Below, one piece after another: positions 7,579 to 16,913 of a stretch of DNA of 49,379 nt. The DNA is taken from positions 1 through 49,379 of the forward strand of contig QCQY01000010.1 in NCBI GenBank assembly GCA_003209475.1, read 5' to 3'. Position 1 is the stretch's first letter, and each line of letters starts with the position of its first letter. The translations under genes and the position numbers were made by a program. The notes below the pieces were generated by a model, which saw nothing but the letters and a program-made list of their open reading frames with translations, was not told where the DNA came from and ran no database searches. The stretch comes from Prochlorococcus sp. AG-459-B06. GTDB lineage: Bacteria; Cyanobacteriota; Cyanobacteriia; PCC-6307; Cyanobiaceae.

Positions 7579-8820
7579 ATGAGTGATTTCATTTTCACTT
7601 CAGAATCCGTAACTGAGGGTCATCCTGACAAAATATGTGATCAAATTAGTGACGCTGTTTTAGATGCTTTATTGACAGAAGATCCAGAAAGCAGAGTTGC
7701 ATGCGAAACTGTTGTTAATACAGGTCTTTGTTTACTTACTGGAGAAATAACTTCCAAAGCAAAAGTCGATTATATAAAACTTGTTAGAAATGTAATTAAA
7801 GAAATTGGATATGAAGGCTATAGAGCAGGTGGTTTTGACGCAAATAGTTGTGCAATTTTAGTAGCACTTGACGAGCAATCACCAGATATTTCTCAAGGAG
7901 TAAACGACGCTGATGATGCTAACGATGATTTGGAAGATAATACCGGAGCTGGTGACCAAGGCATAATGTTTGGCTATGCATGCGATGAGACGCCTGAATT
8001 AATGCCTTTACCGATTAGCTTGGCTCATAGATTAGCCATTCAACTTGCTAAGGTAAGGCATGAAGAAGTTCTTAATTATCTACTCCCTGATGGTAAAACT
8101 CAAGTAAGTATTGATTACGAAAAAGGTTTACCAATTTCTATAAATACAATTTTAATTTCAACTCAACATAATCCAGAGATTGATGGAATAACAAATGAAG
8201 AAGAAATTCGTCAAAGAATAAAAAAGGATTTATGGACACATGTTGTAATCCCTGCAACTGAAGATCTAGAAATCAAACCACATATTAACAAGACAAGATT
8301 TCTAGTAAATCCCACGGGAAAATTTGTCGTAGGGGGGCCTCAAGGAGATGCGGGGCTAACCGGCAGAAAAATTATTGTAGATACTTATGGTGGATATGCA
8401 AGACACGGAGGAGGGGCATTTTCTGGTAAAGATCCCACAAAAGTGGATAGATCAGCCGCTTATGCAGCACGTTATGTGGCTAAAAGCATAGTTGAGGCAA
8501 AATTGGCAAAAAAAGCAGAAGTACAATTAAGTTATGCAATTGGAGTGGCAAAACCAATTTCCATTCTCGTGGAAACTTTTGATACAGGTGTTATTTCACA
8601 AGCTAATTTGACTGAGCTAATTAAAGAGCACTTTGATTTAAGACCTGCAGCAATAATAAAAGAATTTAACTTAAGAAATCTACCCAAAAAAATGGGAGGT
8701 AAATTTTTTAGAAACACTGCTTCCTATGGACATTTTGGGAGAAGAGATCTTGAGCTCCCTTGGGAAAATGTAGAAGAAAAAGCAGGCCAATTAGCCGAGG
8801 CTTCCAAAATCTTTTTATAA
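7579..8820 (+). CDS. metK: S-adenosylmethionine synthase MetK
   Basis: MetK makes S-adenosylmethionine from methionine and ATP. The 413-aa product opens with [20 protein letters not shown] and carries [12 protein letters not shown] near residue 121 and the signature [20 protein letters not shown] near residue 275, as in all bacterial MATs. Length is slightly above E. coli (384 aa), as is common in cyanobacteria. It is followed 12 bp later by an FGGY kinase gene. The repeat pair in the upstream 140 bp is the only regulatory structure I see; no known SAM riboswitch class is evident. Confidence 0.98.
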   Translation: MSDFIFTSESVTEGHPDKICDQISDAVLDALLTEDPESRVACETVVNTGLCLLTGEITSKAKVDYIKLVRNVIKEIGYEGYRAGGFDANSCAILVALDEQSPDISQGVNDADDANDDLEDNTGAGDQGIMFGYACDETPELMPLPISLAHRLAIQLAKVRHEEVLNYLLPDGKTQVSIDYEKGLPISINTILISTQHNPEIDGITNEEEIRQRIKKDLWTHVVIPATEDLEIKPHINKTRFLVNPTGKFVVGGPQGDAGLTGRKIIVDTYGGYARHGGGAFSGKDPTKVDRSAAYAARYVAKSIVEAKLAKKAEVQLSYAIGVAKPISILVETFDTGVISQANLTELIKEHFDLRPAAIIKEFNLRNLPKKMGGKFFRNTASYGHFGRRDLELPWENVEEKAGQLAEASKIFL

Positions 8821-8832
8821 AATATTTTTTCT

Positions 8833-10062
8833 ATGCCTGATAATTTTTATGGAGGGTTAGATTTTGGAACTAGTGGTGCAAGAATATCAATAATTAATCT
8901 TCATAAGAAATTAGTATATTCAAATTCAGTCTCTTATTCATACAGCTTTAAAAATCCAAATTCTTGGATCAATTCTTGTGAAAATCTCTTGGTTAATTTA
9001 CCTATTGAGGTAAAAATTAACCTTAATAAATTGGCTATCTCCGGAACCTCAGGGACGTTAATAGCATCAAATTTGCAAGGAGGGCCAATGGGAGAAGCAA
9101 TATCTTATGACCAAGCATGTAATGAACATAAGACCCTTCTTGAATCACTAACTTCTGAAGAAGATTATCTGCGAACTCCATATAGTAGTCTTGCTAAAGC
9201 ATTAAAACTAATAGATAAATATGGGACAAATATACTTTTACGACATCAATCTGATTGGATCACTGGTTGGTTTTTAAAAGATTGGACTCATGGAGAAGAA
9301 GGTAATAATCTAAAACTTGGTTGGGATCTAAAAAAAGAATCATGGCCAAAAAGCTATCTCAATACTTCATGGCAAAAATGCCTACCTCAAATAATAAAAA
9401 GTGGGGAAATTGTTGGACAAGTAAATTTTGAGATAGCAGAGAGATTTAACTTGAATAAAAAATTAATATTAATCTCAGGAACCACTGACTCTAATGCCAG
9501 TGTAATAGCTGCAGGTTTAGGTAAAGAAGATGGTCTCACAGTTTTAGGAACAACTATTGTAGTTAAGAAAATTATTGATAACCCTATAAAAAAACAAGGA
9601 ATTACAAACCATAGAGTAAACGGCGATTGGATATGTGGAGGAGCATCAAACGCAGGATGTGGTATCTTGTCCCAGTTCTTCTCTGATTTAGAAATAAAGG
9701 AGCTCAGTCGACAAATAAATCCATCGAAAAACACTTCTTTAAATCTTTTGCCTCTTAATAGTAAAGGAGAGAGATTTCCTATTAATGATTCTAATTTAAA
9801 GCCGATACTTGGTCCAAGGCCAGTAAGCGACTCACTTTATTTACATGCATTATTCGAGGGTCTAGCTAAGATCGAATTGAAAGGTTGGGAAAAACTAGGC
9901 GAACTAACAGGATCACTTCCAAAAAAAATTATTACTATTGGTGGAGGTTCAAAAAACCCTCAGTGGAGAAAAATAAGAGAAAAAATTTTCAATATACCAA
10001 TAGTTTCATGTAAAAAAACTACTTCATTTGGTACTGCTTTGTTAGCGATTAACTCAAAATAA
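8833..10062 (+). CDS. FGGY-family carbohydrate kinase, possible D-ribulose kinase
   Basis: FGGY kinases phosphorylate sugars with ATP. The 409-aa protein shows the first phosphate motif GLDFGTSGARISI near residue 8, a second motif ILISGTTDSNASVIAAGLG around residue 215 with the expected catalytic Asp, and ITIGGGSKNPQWRKI near residue 370. It is shorter than XylB (about 480-500 aa). Cyanobacterial and plant proteins of this short type (XK-1-like) have been reported to act on D-ribulose rather than xylulose, so D-ribulokinase is my best guess; the substrate cannot be read from sequence. It follows metK by 12 bp. Confidence 0.8.
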   Translation: MPDNFYGGLDFGTSGARISIINLHKKLVYSNSVSYSYSFKNPNSWINSCENLLVNLPIEVKINLNKLAISGTSGTLIASNLQGGPMGEAISYDQACNEHKTLLESLTSEEDYLRTPYSSLAKALKLIDKYGTNILLRHQSDWITGWFLKDWTHGEEGNNLKLGWDLKKESWPKSYLNTSWQKCLPQIIKSGEIVGQVNFEIAERFNLNKKLILISGTTDSNASVIAAGLGKEDGLTVLGTTIVVKKIIDNPIKKQGITNHRVNGDWICGGASNAGCGILSQFFSDLEIKELSRQINPSKNTSLNLLPLNSKGERFPINDSNLKPILGPRPVSDSLYLHALFEGLAKIELKGWEKLGELTGSLPKKIITIGGGSKNPQWRKIREKIFNIPIVSCKKTTSFGTALLAINSK

Positions 10063-10154
10063 AAGTTTTTTTTGGATATTTGTTGAAGATATAAAATTTT
10101 TAATTAAAAGGGTTTCACAAACTACACATCTTAATTTAGAGTATATAGGTTAGA

Positions 10155-10227
10155 GCCGGGATAGCTCAGTTGGTAGAGCAGGCGACTGAAAATCGCCGTG
10201 TCCCCAGTTCAAATCTGGGTCCTGGCA
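10155..10227 (+). tRNA. trnF: tRNA-Phe (anticodon GAA)
   Basis: Acceptor GCCGGGA (10155-10161) pairs with TCCTGGC (10220-10226) with one G-T wobble. The D arm contains GCTCAGTTGGTAGAGC, and the anticodon stem GGCGA/TCGCC closes loop CTGAAAA with GAA. The T arm is CCCAG/CTGGG around TTCAAAT. The discriminator is A and no CCA is encoded. A strong terminator follows within five bases. Confidence 0.97.
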
Positions 10228-10231
10228 CCTT

Positions 10232-10258
10232 TAAAACCCCTTCCATAAAGGGGTTTTA
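10232..10258. terminator. Intrinsic terminator after tRNA-Phe
   Basis: TAAAACCCCTT (10232-10242) pairs perfectly with AAGGGGTTTTA (10248-10258) around CCATA, followed by TATTTT. This is the strongest hairpin in the region and ends the metK-kinase-tRNA-Phe strand. Being symmetric with A/T flanks, it may also stop transcription from the minus-strand gene that ends at 10316. Confidence 0.9.
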
Positions 10259-10315
10259 TATTTTCTAGACATTTAGAAACTCAATTTTAAATTTAATTTC
10301 TAGAATTTGTAATTT

Positions 10316-10735
10316 TTAGTTTTCAAATCTGCAGACTTGACTAATCACACCCAAAATTAGTTCATCTCCATTTGGATCTTGCCAATTAGCGAAATCATTG
10401 AAATTACTATTTACTTCATCTATGGAGACATCAACGTCTCTGAATGATTTTTCAAAACAATTTATATCCATTGTATAAAGAATATCTTTTGTAATTTCAC
10501 TTTTTGTTTTGGGAATAAATTTACTCAATATTCTCACAGACCCGTCTTCATTCCTTTTTATACTTTGCCTATCCCATAACTGTTCTCCATATTCACTTTT
10601 AGTGACTCCAACCCATTCATGAGGCAAAGCATCTGATTTTTTTATTGAAATACAAAAGGAAACAATAATCGAAAGGACTAGAAAAATGATATTTCTTAAA
10701 AATATTGAATTGACTTTATTCTTAGAATCAATCAT
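10316..10735 (-). CDS. Exported or membrane-anchored protein of unknown function (139 aa)
   Basis: The product has a basic N-terminus and a hydrophobic stretch (IFLRNIIFLVLSIIVSFCIS, about residues 11-30), followed by SDALPHEWV. That suggests a signal peptide cleaved near ALP, or an N-terminal anchor. The rest is soluble, with EWVGVTKSEYGEQLWDRQSI and a later strand-rich part, and two cysteines (NCF and VCRF) that could pair in the periplasm. The pattern of WV.V..S..G...D..SI.R..G.VR recalls small surface-adhesin E-like cyanobacterial proteins, but I cannot confirm that. It is flanked by divergent TVP38/DedA and a tRNA terminator. Confidence 0.7.
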   Translation of the reverse strand: MIDSKNKVNSIFLRNIIFLVLSIIVSFCISIKKSDALPHEWVGVTKSEYGEQLWDRQSIKRNEDGSVRILSKFIPKTKSEITKDILYTMDINCFEKSFRDVDVSIDEVNSNFNDFANWQDPNGDELILGVISQVCRFEN

Positions 10736-10883
10736 AACTACTTATGGAATACAAAAATCTTTTATTGGGAAGAAATATAAGATTAAAAATTTGTAAAAAT
10801 TTTTATTGATTAGTATTTCTATTATAGATAGAATCAAATATTAAAATAAATAATTTACTTCCAATAAATTTATTAGAAAAATA

Positions 10884-11519
10884 ATGAATAAAATACAGAA
10901 ATTTCTCTCAGTAGTTTTTTTCATTGCAATATTTGTTGTATTGATTCATTTAATCCAAAATTATGGGATTGAACCTCTAAGGAACAAAATAGAAAGTATG
11001 GGGATTTGGGCTCCTTTTGGAATATTCATACTTAGAGGAGTAAGTATTATTTTACCTGCTCTTCCAAGTTCAGCTTATTCTCTGCTAGCCGGTTCATTAC
11101 TAGGATTTCAAAAAGGTTACGTGACAATAATCTTTTCTGATATCGTTTTTTGCCAAGCTGCTTTCTTTATTGCAAGAAATTATGGTCGCGTTCCTGTACG
11201 TAAATTAGTTGGCCCGAAAGCAATGAACAAGATTGAAAGTTTTAATCAGAACCAACTAGAGGAAAATTTCTTTCTTATGACTGGCTTACTAATGACTGGC
11301 CTTTTTGATTTTCTAAGCTACGCAATTGGTATCGGAGGTACTCGCTGGAAAATATTTACTCCAGCATTATTAATAAGTCTTCTAATTAGTGACTCTATAC
11401 TTGTAGCAGTTGGAGCTGGAGTAAGCCAGGGCGCAGGATTATTTTTAGGAATTGCTTTATTGGGAATGTTTGCTTTAGCGACTCTTTCAGGATTAGCAAA
11501 AAATAAATTACCTAAATAG
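10884..11519 (+). CDS. TVP38/TMEM64 (DedA superfamily, VTT domain) membrane protein
   Basis: A 211-aa integral membrane protein with about five hydrophobic segments. The VTT-domain features are RGVSIILPALPSSAYSLLAG near residue 51, LGFQKGYVTIIFSDIVFCQA with FFIARNYGR near residue 95, and a central loop before LLMTGLFDFLSYAIG. Bacterial members are proposed lipid or small-molecule transporters or scramblases; the substrate here is unknown. It is divergent from the exported protein upstream and precedes the phycoerythrin remnant cluster. Length is normal for the family. Confidence 0.85.
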   Translation: MNKIQKFLSVVFFIAIFVVLIHLIQNYGIEPLRNKIESMGIWAPFGIFILRGVSIILPALPSSAYSLLAGSLLGFQKGYVTIIFSDIVFCQAAFFIARNYGRVPVRKLVGPKAMNKIESFNQNQLEENFFLMTGLLMTGLFDFLSYAIGIGGTRWKIFTPALLISLLISDSILVAVGAGVSQGAGLFLGIALLGMFALATLSGLAKNKLPK

Positions 11520-11639
11520 CAAAACAGTTAAAAATTCTGTATTAAAAAGAAGAGAGATATGACATTTTTGCAAACAAGAACTATATCAATAAGAATTCAT
11601 GCAAGAATAGAAATCGATTAATTTTTTAAAGTTCATTAG

Positions 11640-11819
11640 ATGACTCCATTTAGACCAACTTCATATGCTCGCCCTGGAGAACAAATATCAACCACACCCT
11701 CTGGATTAAAAGTAACTTCTGCAAAGAGATTAATGGTGGATTCAATGGTACGAATGATTCAAAAAGCAGAAAATCATTCTGCAGAAGATAAACTTGACGA
11801 AGAATCTAACAACAATTAA
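11640..11819 (+). CDS. Small conserved-looking ORF (59 aa) overlapping cpeS
   Basis: ATG at 11640 opens a 59-codon frame reading [20 protein letters not shown], then [20 protein letters not shown], then an acidic tail [19 protein letters not shown]. It is soluble and mixed in charge. Its last 26 bases overlap the TTG start of the CpeS-like gene in another frame. The codon pattern and non-repetitive composition look like a real protein. I do not recognise the family. Marine Synechococcus phycoerythrin clusters contain several small unnamed genes, and this could be one of that type, but that is inference from position only. Confidence 0.6.
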   Translation: MTPFRPTSYARPGEQISTTPSGLKVTSAKRLMVDSMVRMIQKAENHSAEDKLDEESNNN

Positions 11820-12345
11820 TCAATTTATCGATAAAAGTATAGGAGAGTGGAAATCTATAAGAAGCACTCATGCTTTAGCTTTTCAGGAATTTGAAAACAC
11901 AACTAGTAAAATATATATAAGGCATATCAACCCGAAAAATAAAAAAGTTATTGAAATTTTTAAAAATTACAAACTCAGTTTAAACGTAGAGAGCATAGCC
12001 ATTTCTATAAAATGGAAAGCTATTAGTGATTGGAACGATGATGATATTAGTGAGGGAGATGAAACTATTTTGATATTTTTACCCAAGGATGAAAATTCAG
12101 GAATTGTTTTACGAAATAAAGGTTATACAGAATCTTTTATTTCATCATCAAATTATTTCGTTGATGAACAAAATAATTTAAACATAAAAACTTTTTACAA
12201 ATCAACAGTTTCTGAAGAAAGAATTTCCTTTTTATCGACTCACATAAGATCCAGATTTTCTACTATTAGAAATCTTGAAAATAACTCAGTAATACAGACT
12301 TCCCATACTTCTGAAATAAGAAATTTAGCTAGTTTAAAAGATTAA
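11794..12345 (+). CDS. cpeS: CpeS/CpcS-family phycobiliprotein lyase
   Basis: CpeS-type lyases attach bilins to cysteine 82 (equivalent) of phycobiliprotein subunits. The 183-aa product has the family N-terminal pattern [20 protein letters not shown] near residue 11 and a lipocalin-like run of alternating strands, including [16 protein letters not shown] and a late [17 protein letters not shown]. The Prochlorococcus MED4 homologue has been reported to attach phycoerythrobilin to CpeB. The only in-frame standard start is TTG at 11794, which overlaps the 59-aa ORF by 26 bases. Its 3' end overlaps cpeB, encoded on the other strand, by 17 bp. Confidence 0.88.
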   Translation: MTKNLTTINQFIDKSIGEWKSIRSTHALAFQEFENTTSKIYIRHINPKNKKVIEIFKNYKLSLNVESIAISIKWKAISDWNDDDISEGDETILIFLPKDENSGIVLRNKGYTESFISSSNYFVDEQNNLNIKTFYKSTVSEERISFLSTHIRSRFSTIRNLENNSVIQTSHTSEIRNLASLKD

Positions 12346-12841
12346 TTATCCTTTCAAATTGAAACTCTGTTTCAGAAATTAAATCAGGAAGGAAGCCTTT
12401 GTTTCCGTTCATATTATTAACTGTAAAGTTTAAATCAGAGATTGTTGCCTCTCGTATTAATTCAATGACCCTTCTTGCATTTCTTAAAGGTACCCCAAGA
12501 GCAAGATAAGTATTTTTAAGATCCTTCAAACAACTTTTTTCTAAAACTGATTCGTCATTAGAAATTAATAGATAAGTAACAATCCTTAGGATTATTTCTC
12601 CATCTCTTAAACAAACGGACATCTTGTTGGTTGTATTTAAAGATATTTTTGAATTAACTGAATCTTGATTTTCGCAAATCATTGATGTTACAGCGTCTGC
12701 TGCAATTGCATGTGAATTTTTGGTAATTAAGCTTATTGCATCTAATCTTGAGTTTGCACTATTAATAAATTCTTTTATATTGCTTAAATCATTTAATTTC
12801 TTATCAGCGGAAAATAGTGGGTTATTCTTTAAAACTGACAT
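12329..12841 (-). CDS. cpeB: Divergent phycoerythrin beta subunit CpeB
   Basis: The 170-aa protein aligns by eye with phycoerythrin beta: [48 protein letters not shown] and the structural [15 protein letters not shown]. Of the beta-PE bilin sites, the Cys82 equivalent is kept (C77) and the Cys61 equivalent is kept (C56). The Cys50 partner is replaced by Ala, and there is no Cys after C104, so the C-terminal site (Cys165 type) is gone. No alpha subunit is nearby. This matches the single degenerate cpeB known from high-light Prochlorococcus. A light-sensor or minor-pigment role has been suggested; large-scale light harvesting is unlikely. Confidence 0.92.
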   Translation of the reverse strand: MSVLKNNPLFSADKKLNDLSNIKEFINSANSRLDAISLITKNSHAIAADAVTSMICENQDSVNSKISLNTTNKMSVCLRDGEIILRIVTYLLISNDESVLEKSCLKDLKNTYLALGVPLRNARRVIELIREATISDLNFTVNNMNGNKGFLPDLISETEFQFERIINLLN

Positions 12842-13021
12842 TATTAAATATAAAAAATTAAAGTTCGAATCTTAGAATAGTACAAAGCTAGTAAATACAA
12901 TAAAATTTCAAAATTATCGCAACGCTTCTTAATTAATAACTTCATTCCAAAGAGATAGTTGAAATAATTCAAATAAAAAATTATTTTTTCCGCTAGTATA
13001 AAATTACATTTTTATAAAGTT

Positions 13022-13228
13022 TTGGATCAACAAGATTTAAAATTATCAAAGAAACTTATTTCCTCATATAAAAAGAGATTGGAAAAAGAAATTCTTGACC
13101 GAAGTATGAAATTAAGGATGCCTCAAATTAAATTTGAAGAAATAATTAATAATAATAATGAACTTATAAATTTAAAAAAAGCACTAAAAGACCTTGAAAC
13201 GGAATCTGATCCTCATAGTAAAGTCTGA
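13022..13228 (+). CDS. Small charged, possibly coiled-coil protein (68 aa)
   Basis: A TTG at 13022 opens a 68-codon frame reading MDQQDLKLSKKLISSYKKRL, followed by EKEILDRSMKLRMPQIKFEE and a tail rich in Asn, Lys and Glu. The composition suggests one or two amphipathic helices. It lies 23 bp upstream of the UvrD/PcrA helicase gene on the same strand, so it may be cotranscribed. TAGTATAAAAT about 25 bases upstream could be its -10 region. I do not recognise it; it may be lineage-specific. Confidence 0.5.
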   Translation: MDQQDLKLSKKLISSYKKRLEKEILDRSMKLRMPQIKFEEIINNNNELINLKKALKDLETESDPHSKV

Positions 13229-13251
13229 ATTTTGAAAAACCCTTCCAAACA

Positions 13252-15660
13252 GTGCCTCAAACCAACAATTTCCTTTTTAAGTCCTTAAACAATGAGCAAC
13301 TTCAAGCAGTAAATCATGTTTATGGACCTCTATTAGTTGTAGCAGGTGCAGGTAGCGGAAAAACTAAGGCACTTACACACAGAATTGCAAATCTTATTGA
13401 AAATAAATCTATAGATCCCTATAACATTCTTGCAGTAACTTTCACTAACAAGGCTGCTAAAGAAATGAAAGCAAGATTGGAGGTTCTTCTAGCCCAAGAA
13501 CTAGCTTTTAATCAATTTGGTCAGCCTTGGACAACTCTCAAAGAAATTGATCAAAACCAATTAAGAACAAACATTCACCAAGAGAGGCTTCAGAACCTTT
13601 GGATCGGTACTTTCCATTCTTTATTTTCGAGACTTCTAAGATATGATATTGAAAAATATAATGACCCAGAAGGTTTAAAATGGACAAGGCAATTTTCAAT
13701 TTACGATGAAACAGATTCCCAAACATTAGTCAAAGAAATTATCAGTCAAGATATGAATCTTGATCCCAAAAGATATGACCCCAAAAAGATTAAAAGATTA
13801 ATAAGTAATGCTAAAAATCAATGCCTAACTTCGAATGATCTCTTTGAAAAAGCAGATAATAATTTTGATAAAACAGTTGCAGAAGCATACAAGAGATATA
13901 GGATTTCGCTTTCAAAAAATAATTCTTTAGATTTTGATGATCTTCTACTTTTGCCTGTTTTCTTATTGAGGCAAAATGATGTAGTAAGAGATTACTGGCA
14001 CAAAAGATTTCAACATGTTCTAGTTGACGAATATCAAGATACAAATAGAACACAATATGAACTTATCAAATTAATTACTACTGGAAATACTGAACCAAAA
14101 AAATTCTTTAATTGGGAAGATAGGTCAATTTTTGTGGTAGGGGATGCTGATCAAAGCATTTATAGTTTCAGAGCAGCTGACTTTAGAATACTCATTGGTT
14201 TTCAAGAAGATTTTAAAACTTCATTTAATGATGATACAAAATCATCTTTAATTAAATTAGAAGAAAATTATAGGTCATCTTCTAATATTCTTGATGCTGC
14301 AAATTCGCTAATTGAAAACAACTCTGAAAGAATTGATAAAGTCTTAAGGGCTACTAAAGAAAAAGGGGAACTTTTAAAGTTACTCAGCTGTGATGATGAA
14401 ATTTCTGAGGCAGAAGCAATTACTAACAAAATAAAATCACTCAATAACTATAATCAAAACCCAATTTGGAAAAATTTTGCAATTTTATATAGAACAAGAG
14501 CTCAGTCAAGAGTATTGGAGGAATCTTTAGTAAGGTGGCGCATTCCTTATACAATTTTCGGAGGATTGCGTTTTTATGATAGAAGGGAAATTAAAGATGC
14601 AATAGCATATTTGAAAGTTCTGGTTAATTCTTCAGATAATGTAAGTCTTTTACGGATCATAAATGTACCCAGAAGAGGGATTGGGAAGACTACTATTCAA
14701 AAACTTAATGAAATATCCAACAGGTTAAATATTCCATTGTGGGAGGTACTTAATGATAAGCAAAGTCTTGAAGAAACAATAGGTAGATCATCAAAAGGAA
14801 TTAATAAATTTACTGAAGTTATGAATGATCTACTTTGTTATCTTGAAAATTCAGGCCCTGCTCAACTACTACAACTAATCTTAGAAAAAAGTGGCTATTT
14901 AAGTGACTTGCTAGCTAGTGGTACTGAAGAATCTGAAGATAGAAGAAATAACTTGCAAGAACTAATTAATGCAGCTACTCAATATGAAGAAGAAACAGAA
15001 AGTGGTGATGTAGAGGGATTTCTTTCAACAGCAGCCTTAACAACTGATAATGATACGAAGAAAAATAATCCTAACTCCGTAACTCTTATGACTCTACACA
15101 ATAGTAAGGGTTTAGAATTTCAAAATGTTTTTATCACTGGACTAGAACAAGGTCTCTTCCCGAGTCATAGATCAATAGATACTCCCTCACTTCTAGAAGA
15201 GGAAAGAAGATTATGTTATGTAGGTATTACTAGAGCTAAAGAAAGAGTTTTCTTAAGTCATGCCAGAGAAAGAAGATTATGGGGTGGAATGCGTGAAGCA
15301 ACAATTCCTTCTATATTTCTTTCGGAAATACCTGAAGATTTAATGGATGGTGAATTACCCCAAACTGGAGGTGCTTCAATTAGAAGAGATTGGCATCTTG
15401 ATCGTTTAACCAGAGTTGATCGAAATAATCCAAATGAATTTGTTAACAAACCAATAAATGCAGTAAGAAAATTATATTCAGGACCCAGTAAAGGGAAAAG
15501 CTGGATAGTTGGAGATAAACTAATTCACTCAAAATTTGGGAAAGGTGAAATTATACATATTTTTGGGAGCGGTGAAAAAATATCCTTAGCAGTAAAATTT
15601 GGTGATAAAGGAAGTAAAATTCTAGATCCCAGATTAGCTCCAATTCGTTATGTAAGTTAA
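13252..15660 (+). CDS. uvrD: UvrD/PcrA-type DNA helicase (superfamily I)
   Basis: This 3'-5' helicase acts in nucleotide excision repair, mismatch repair and removal of stalled complexes. The 802-aa product has all SF1 motifs: LNNEQLQAV (Q motif), GAGSGKT at residues 32-38, LVDEYQDTNRTQYEL (motif II), VVGDADQSIYSFRAAD (motif III), LEENYRSS (IV), VTLMTLHNSKGLEF (V) and EEERRLCYVGITRAKER (VI). The C-terminal extension includes SWIVGDKLIHSKFGKGEI, typical of PcrA. Start is GTG at 13252. The CCA-adding enzyme follows after five bases. Confidence 0.96.
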   Translation: MPQTNNFLFKSLNNEQLQAVNHVYGPLLVVAGAGSGKTKALTHRIANLIENKSIDPYNILAVTFTNKAAKEMKARLEVLLAQELAFNQFGQPWTTLKEIDQNQLRTNIHQERLQNLWIGTFHSLFSRLLRYDIEKYNDPEGLKWTRQFSIYDETDSQTLVKEIISQDMNLDPKRYDPKKIKRLISNAKNQCLTSNDLFEKADNNFDKTVAEAYKRYRISLSKNNSLDFDDLLLLPVFLLRQNDVVRDYWHKRFQHVLVDEYQDTNRTQYELIKLITTGNTEPKKFFNWEDRSIFVVGDADQSIYSFRAADFRILIGFQEDFKTSFNDDTKSSLIKLEENYRSSSNILDAANSLIENNSERIDKVLRATKEKGELLKLLSCDDEISEAEAITNKIKSLNNYNQNPIWKNFAILYRTRAQSRVLEESLVRWRIPYTIFGGLRFYDRREIKDAIAYLKVLVNSSDNVSLLRIINVPRRGIGKTTIQKLNEISNRLNIPLWEVLNDKQSLEETIGRSSKGINKFTEVMNDLLCYLENSGPAQLLQLILEKSGYLSDLLASGTEESEDRRNNLQELINAATQYEEETESGDVEGFLSTAALTTDNDTKKNNPNSVTLMTLHNSKGLEFQNVFITGLEQGLFPSHRSIDTPSLLEEERRLCYVGITRAKERVFLSHARERRLWGGMREATIPSIFLSEIPEDLMDGELPQTGGASIRRDWHLDRLTRVDRNNPNEFVNKPINAVRKLYSGPSKGKSWIVGDKLIHSKFGKGEIIHIFGSGEKISLAVKFGDKGSKILDPRLAPIRYVS

Positions 15661-15665
15661 AAGTT

Positions 15666-16913
15666 ATGAATGACATCGCTGATTACATCCAAGAGGAATT
15701 AATCAAGATTCCATTTAATCTATATAACCTAATTACTAAATACATAGAATCCAATAATAAGACTAAGGTAGCTTTTGTTGGCGGTTATCTTAGGGATTTA
15801 TTAATTAGAAAATTTCACAAAAAATCTTTTTCTGAACCTGTAGATATAGATCTTGTTATTGAAGGTTCTTCTATTTCTCTAGCAAAATTTATAAAAAAAA
15901 ATATCGTAAATGTAGATTTATGTTTAATCAAGGAATTTAATTTATACAACACTGTAGAAATAAATATTAATAACTATAAAATTGATATTGCTTCTGCAAG
16001 AAAAGAAATTTATTCTGCTCCAGGGTTAAATCCCATAGTAACTAAAAGTACTATTGAGGAAGATCTTAAGAGGAGAGATTTTACTATAAATTCAATAGCC
16101 TTCGAGGTCTCAACAAGGAAAATTTATGACCTTTATGGAGGAATTTCTGATATAAAAAGTAAAAAATTAAACTTACTTCACAGTAATAGTATTTCAGATG
16201 ATCCAAGTAGATTAATTAGATGTGCAAAATATGCTTCAAGATTAAATTTCAATATTTCAAATAATTCCCTTAAACAATCTCAAGAAACAGTTAGAAAATG
16301 GCCATGGAAAAGTTCAGAAACTCGTCAGAAAATGATTTTCCCGCCTGCAATCGGCATACGAATAAGGATGGAACTAGCTGAAATATACAAACACGATAAT
16401 TTGAATAATGTAATTTCCATAATTCATAAATGGGAAATTATCTCAATTTTTAATGAAAATATTAAAGTCGATAAAAGGTTTTTAAGAGGACTAAATTGGA
16501 TTGAAAAGTTGAATGGAAATTATATGCTTTACTTGCTAAAAGATGCAGAAGATTTAGAAAAAGCATGTCAAAGATTTTTGGTAAATAATAGTGAGAAAAA
16601 AATATTAGAAGATTATTCAAATATAAAAAAGATATTAAAAATCAACCAAAAAAAATTCATGCATTTTTCTCCATCAAGTTGGACGGAATTTATTGAGGTC
16701 AGAAACCTTAATGATGAGACAGTCAAATTATTAATTTGTGATGGAGGTATGTACTGGCGTAACTTTTTTAAGTGGTTATTTATTTACAAATCCATAAAAT
16801 CTAAAAAAGATGGCGAAACATTAAAAAAAGAAGGATGGGATCCAGGGAAGGAAATGGGCAAGGAAATAAAAAGATTAAGATACTTGGAAATTGACAACCT
16901 GAATAGAAATTGA
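15666..16913 (+). CDS. cca: CCA tRNA nucleotidyltransferase (poly(A) polymerase family)
   Basis: The enzyme adds or repairs the CCA end of tRNAs, which is essential here because the tRNA genes in the window lack encoded CCA. The 415-aa protein has the class II head motif VAFVGGYLRDLLI near residue 35, metal-binding DIDLVIEG near residue 60, and RRDFTINSIAF near residue 137. These are followed by the IYDLYGGISDIKSKKL segment and DDPSRLIRCAKYASRL, and the C-terminal half is helical and lysine-rich. It is five bases downstream of uvrD and ends one base before the convergent selD fusion gene. Confidence 0.92.
   Translation: MNDIADYIQEELIKIPFNLYNLITKYIESNNKTKVAFVGGYLRDLLIRKFHKKSFSEPVDIDLVIEGSSISLAKFIKKNIVNVDLCLIKEFNLYNTVEININNYKIDIASARKEIYSAPGLNPIVTKSTIEEDLKRRDFTINSIAFEVSTRKIYDLYGGISDIKSKKLNLLHSNSISDDPSRLIRCAKYASRLNFNISNNSLKQSQETVRKWPWKSSETRQKMIFPPAIGIRIRMELAEIYKHDNLNNVISIIHKWEIISIFNENIKVDKRFLRGLNWIEKLNGNYMLYLLKDAEDLEKACQRFLVNNSEKKILEDYSNIKKILKINQKKFMHFSPSSWTEFIEVRNLNDETVKLLICDGGMYWRNFFKWLFIYKSIKSKKDGETLKKEGWDPGKEMGKEIKRLRYLEIDNLNRN

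Noticed and set aside
11559-11621. A 20-codon frame (MTFLQTRTISIRIHARIEID) upstream of the 59-aa ORF
   Set aside because: Too short to support as a gene; weak ribosome site; no recognisable family. Could be leader sequence.
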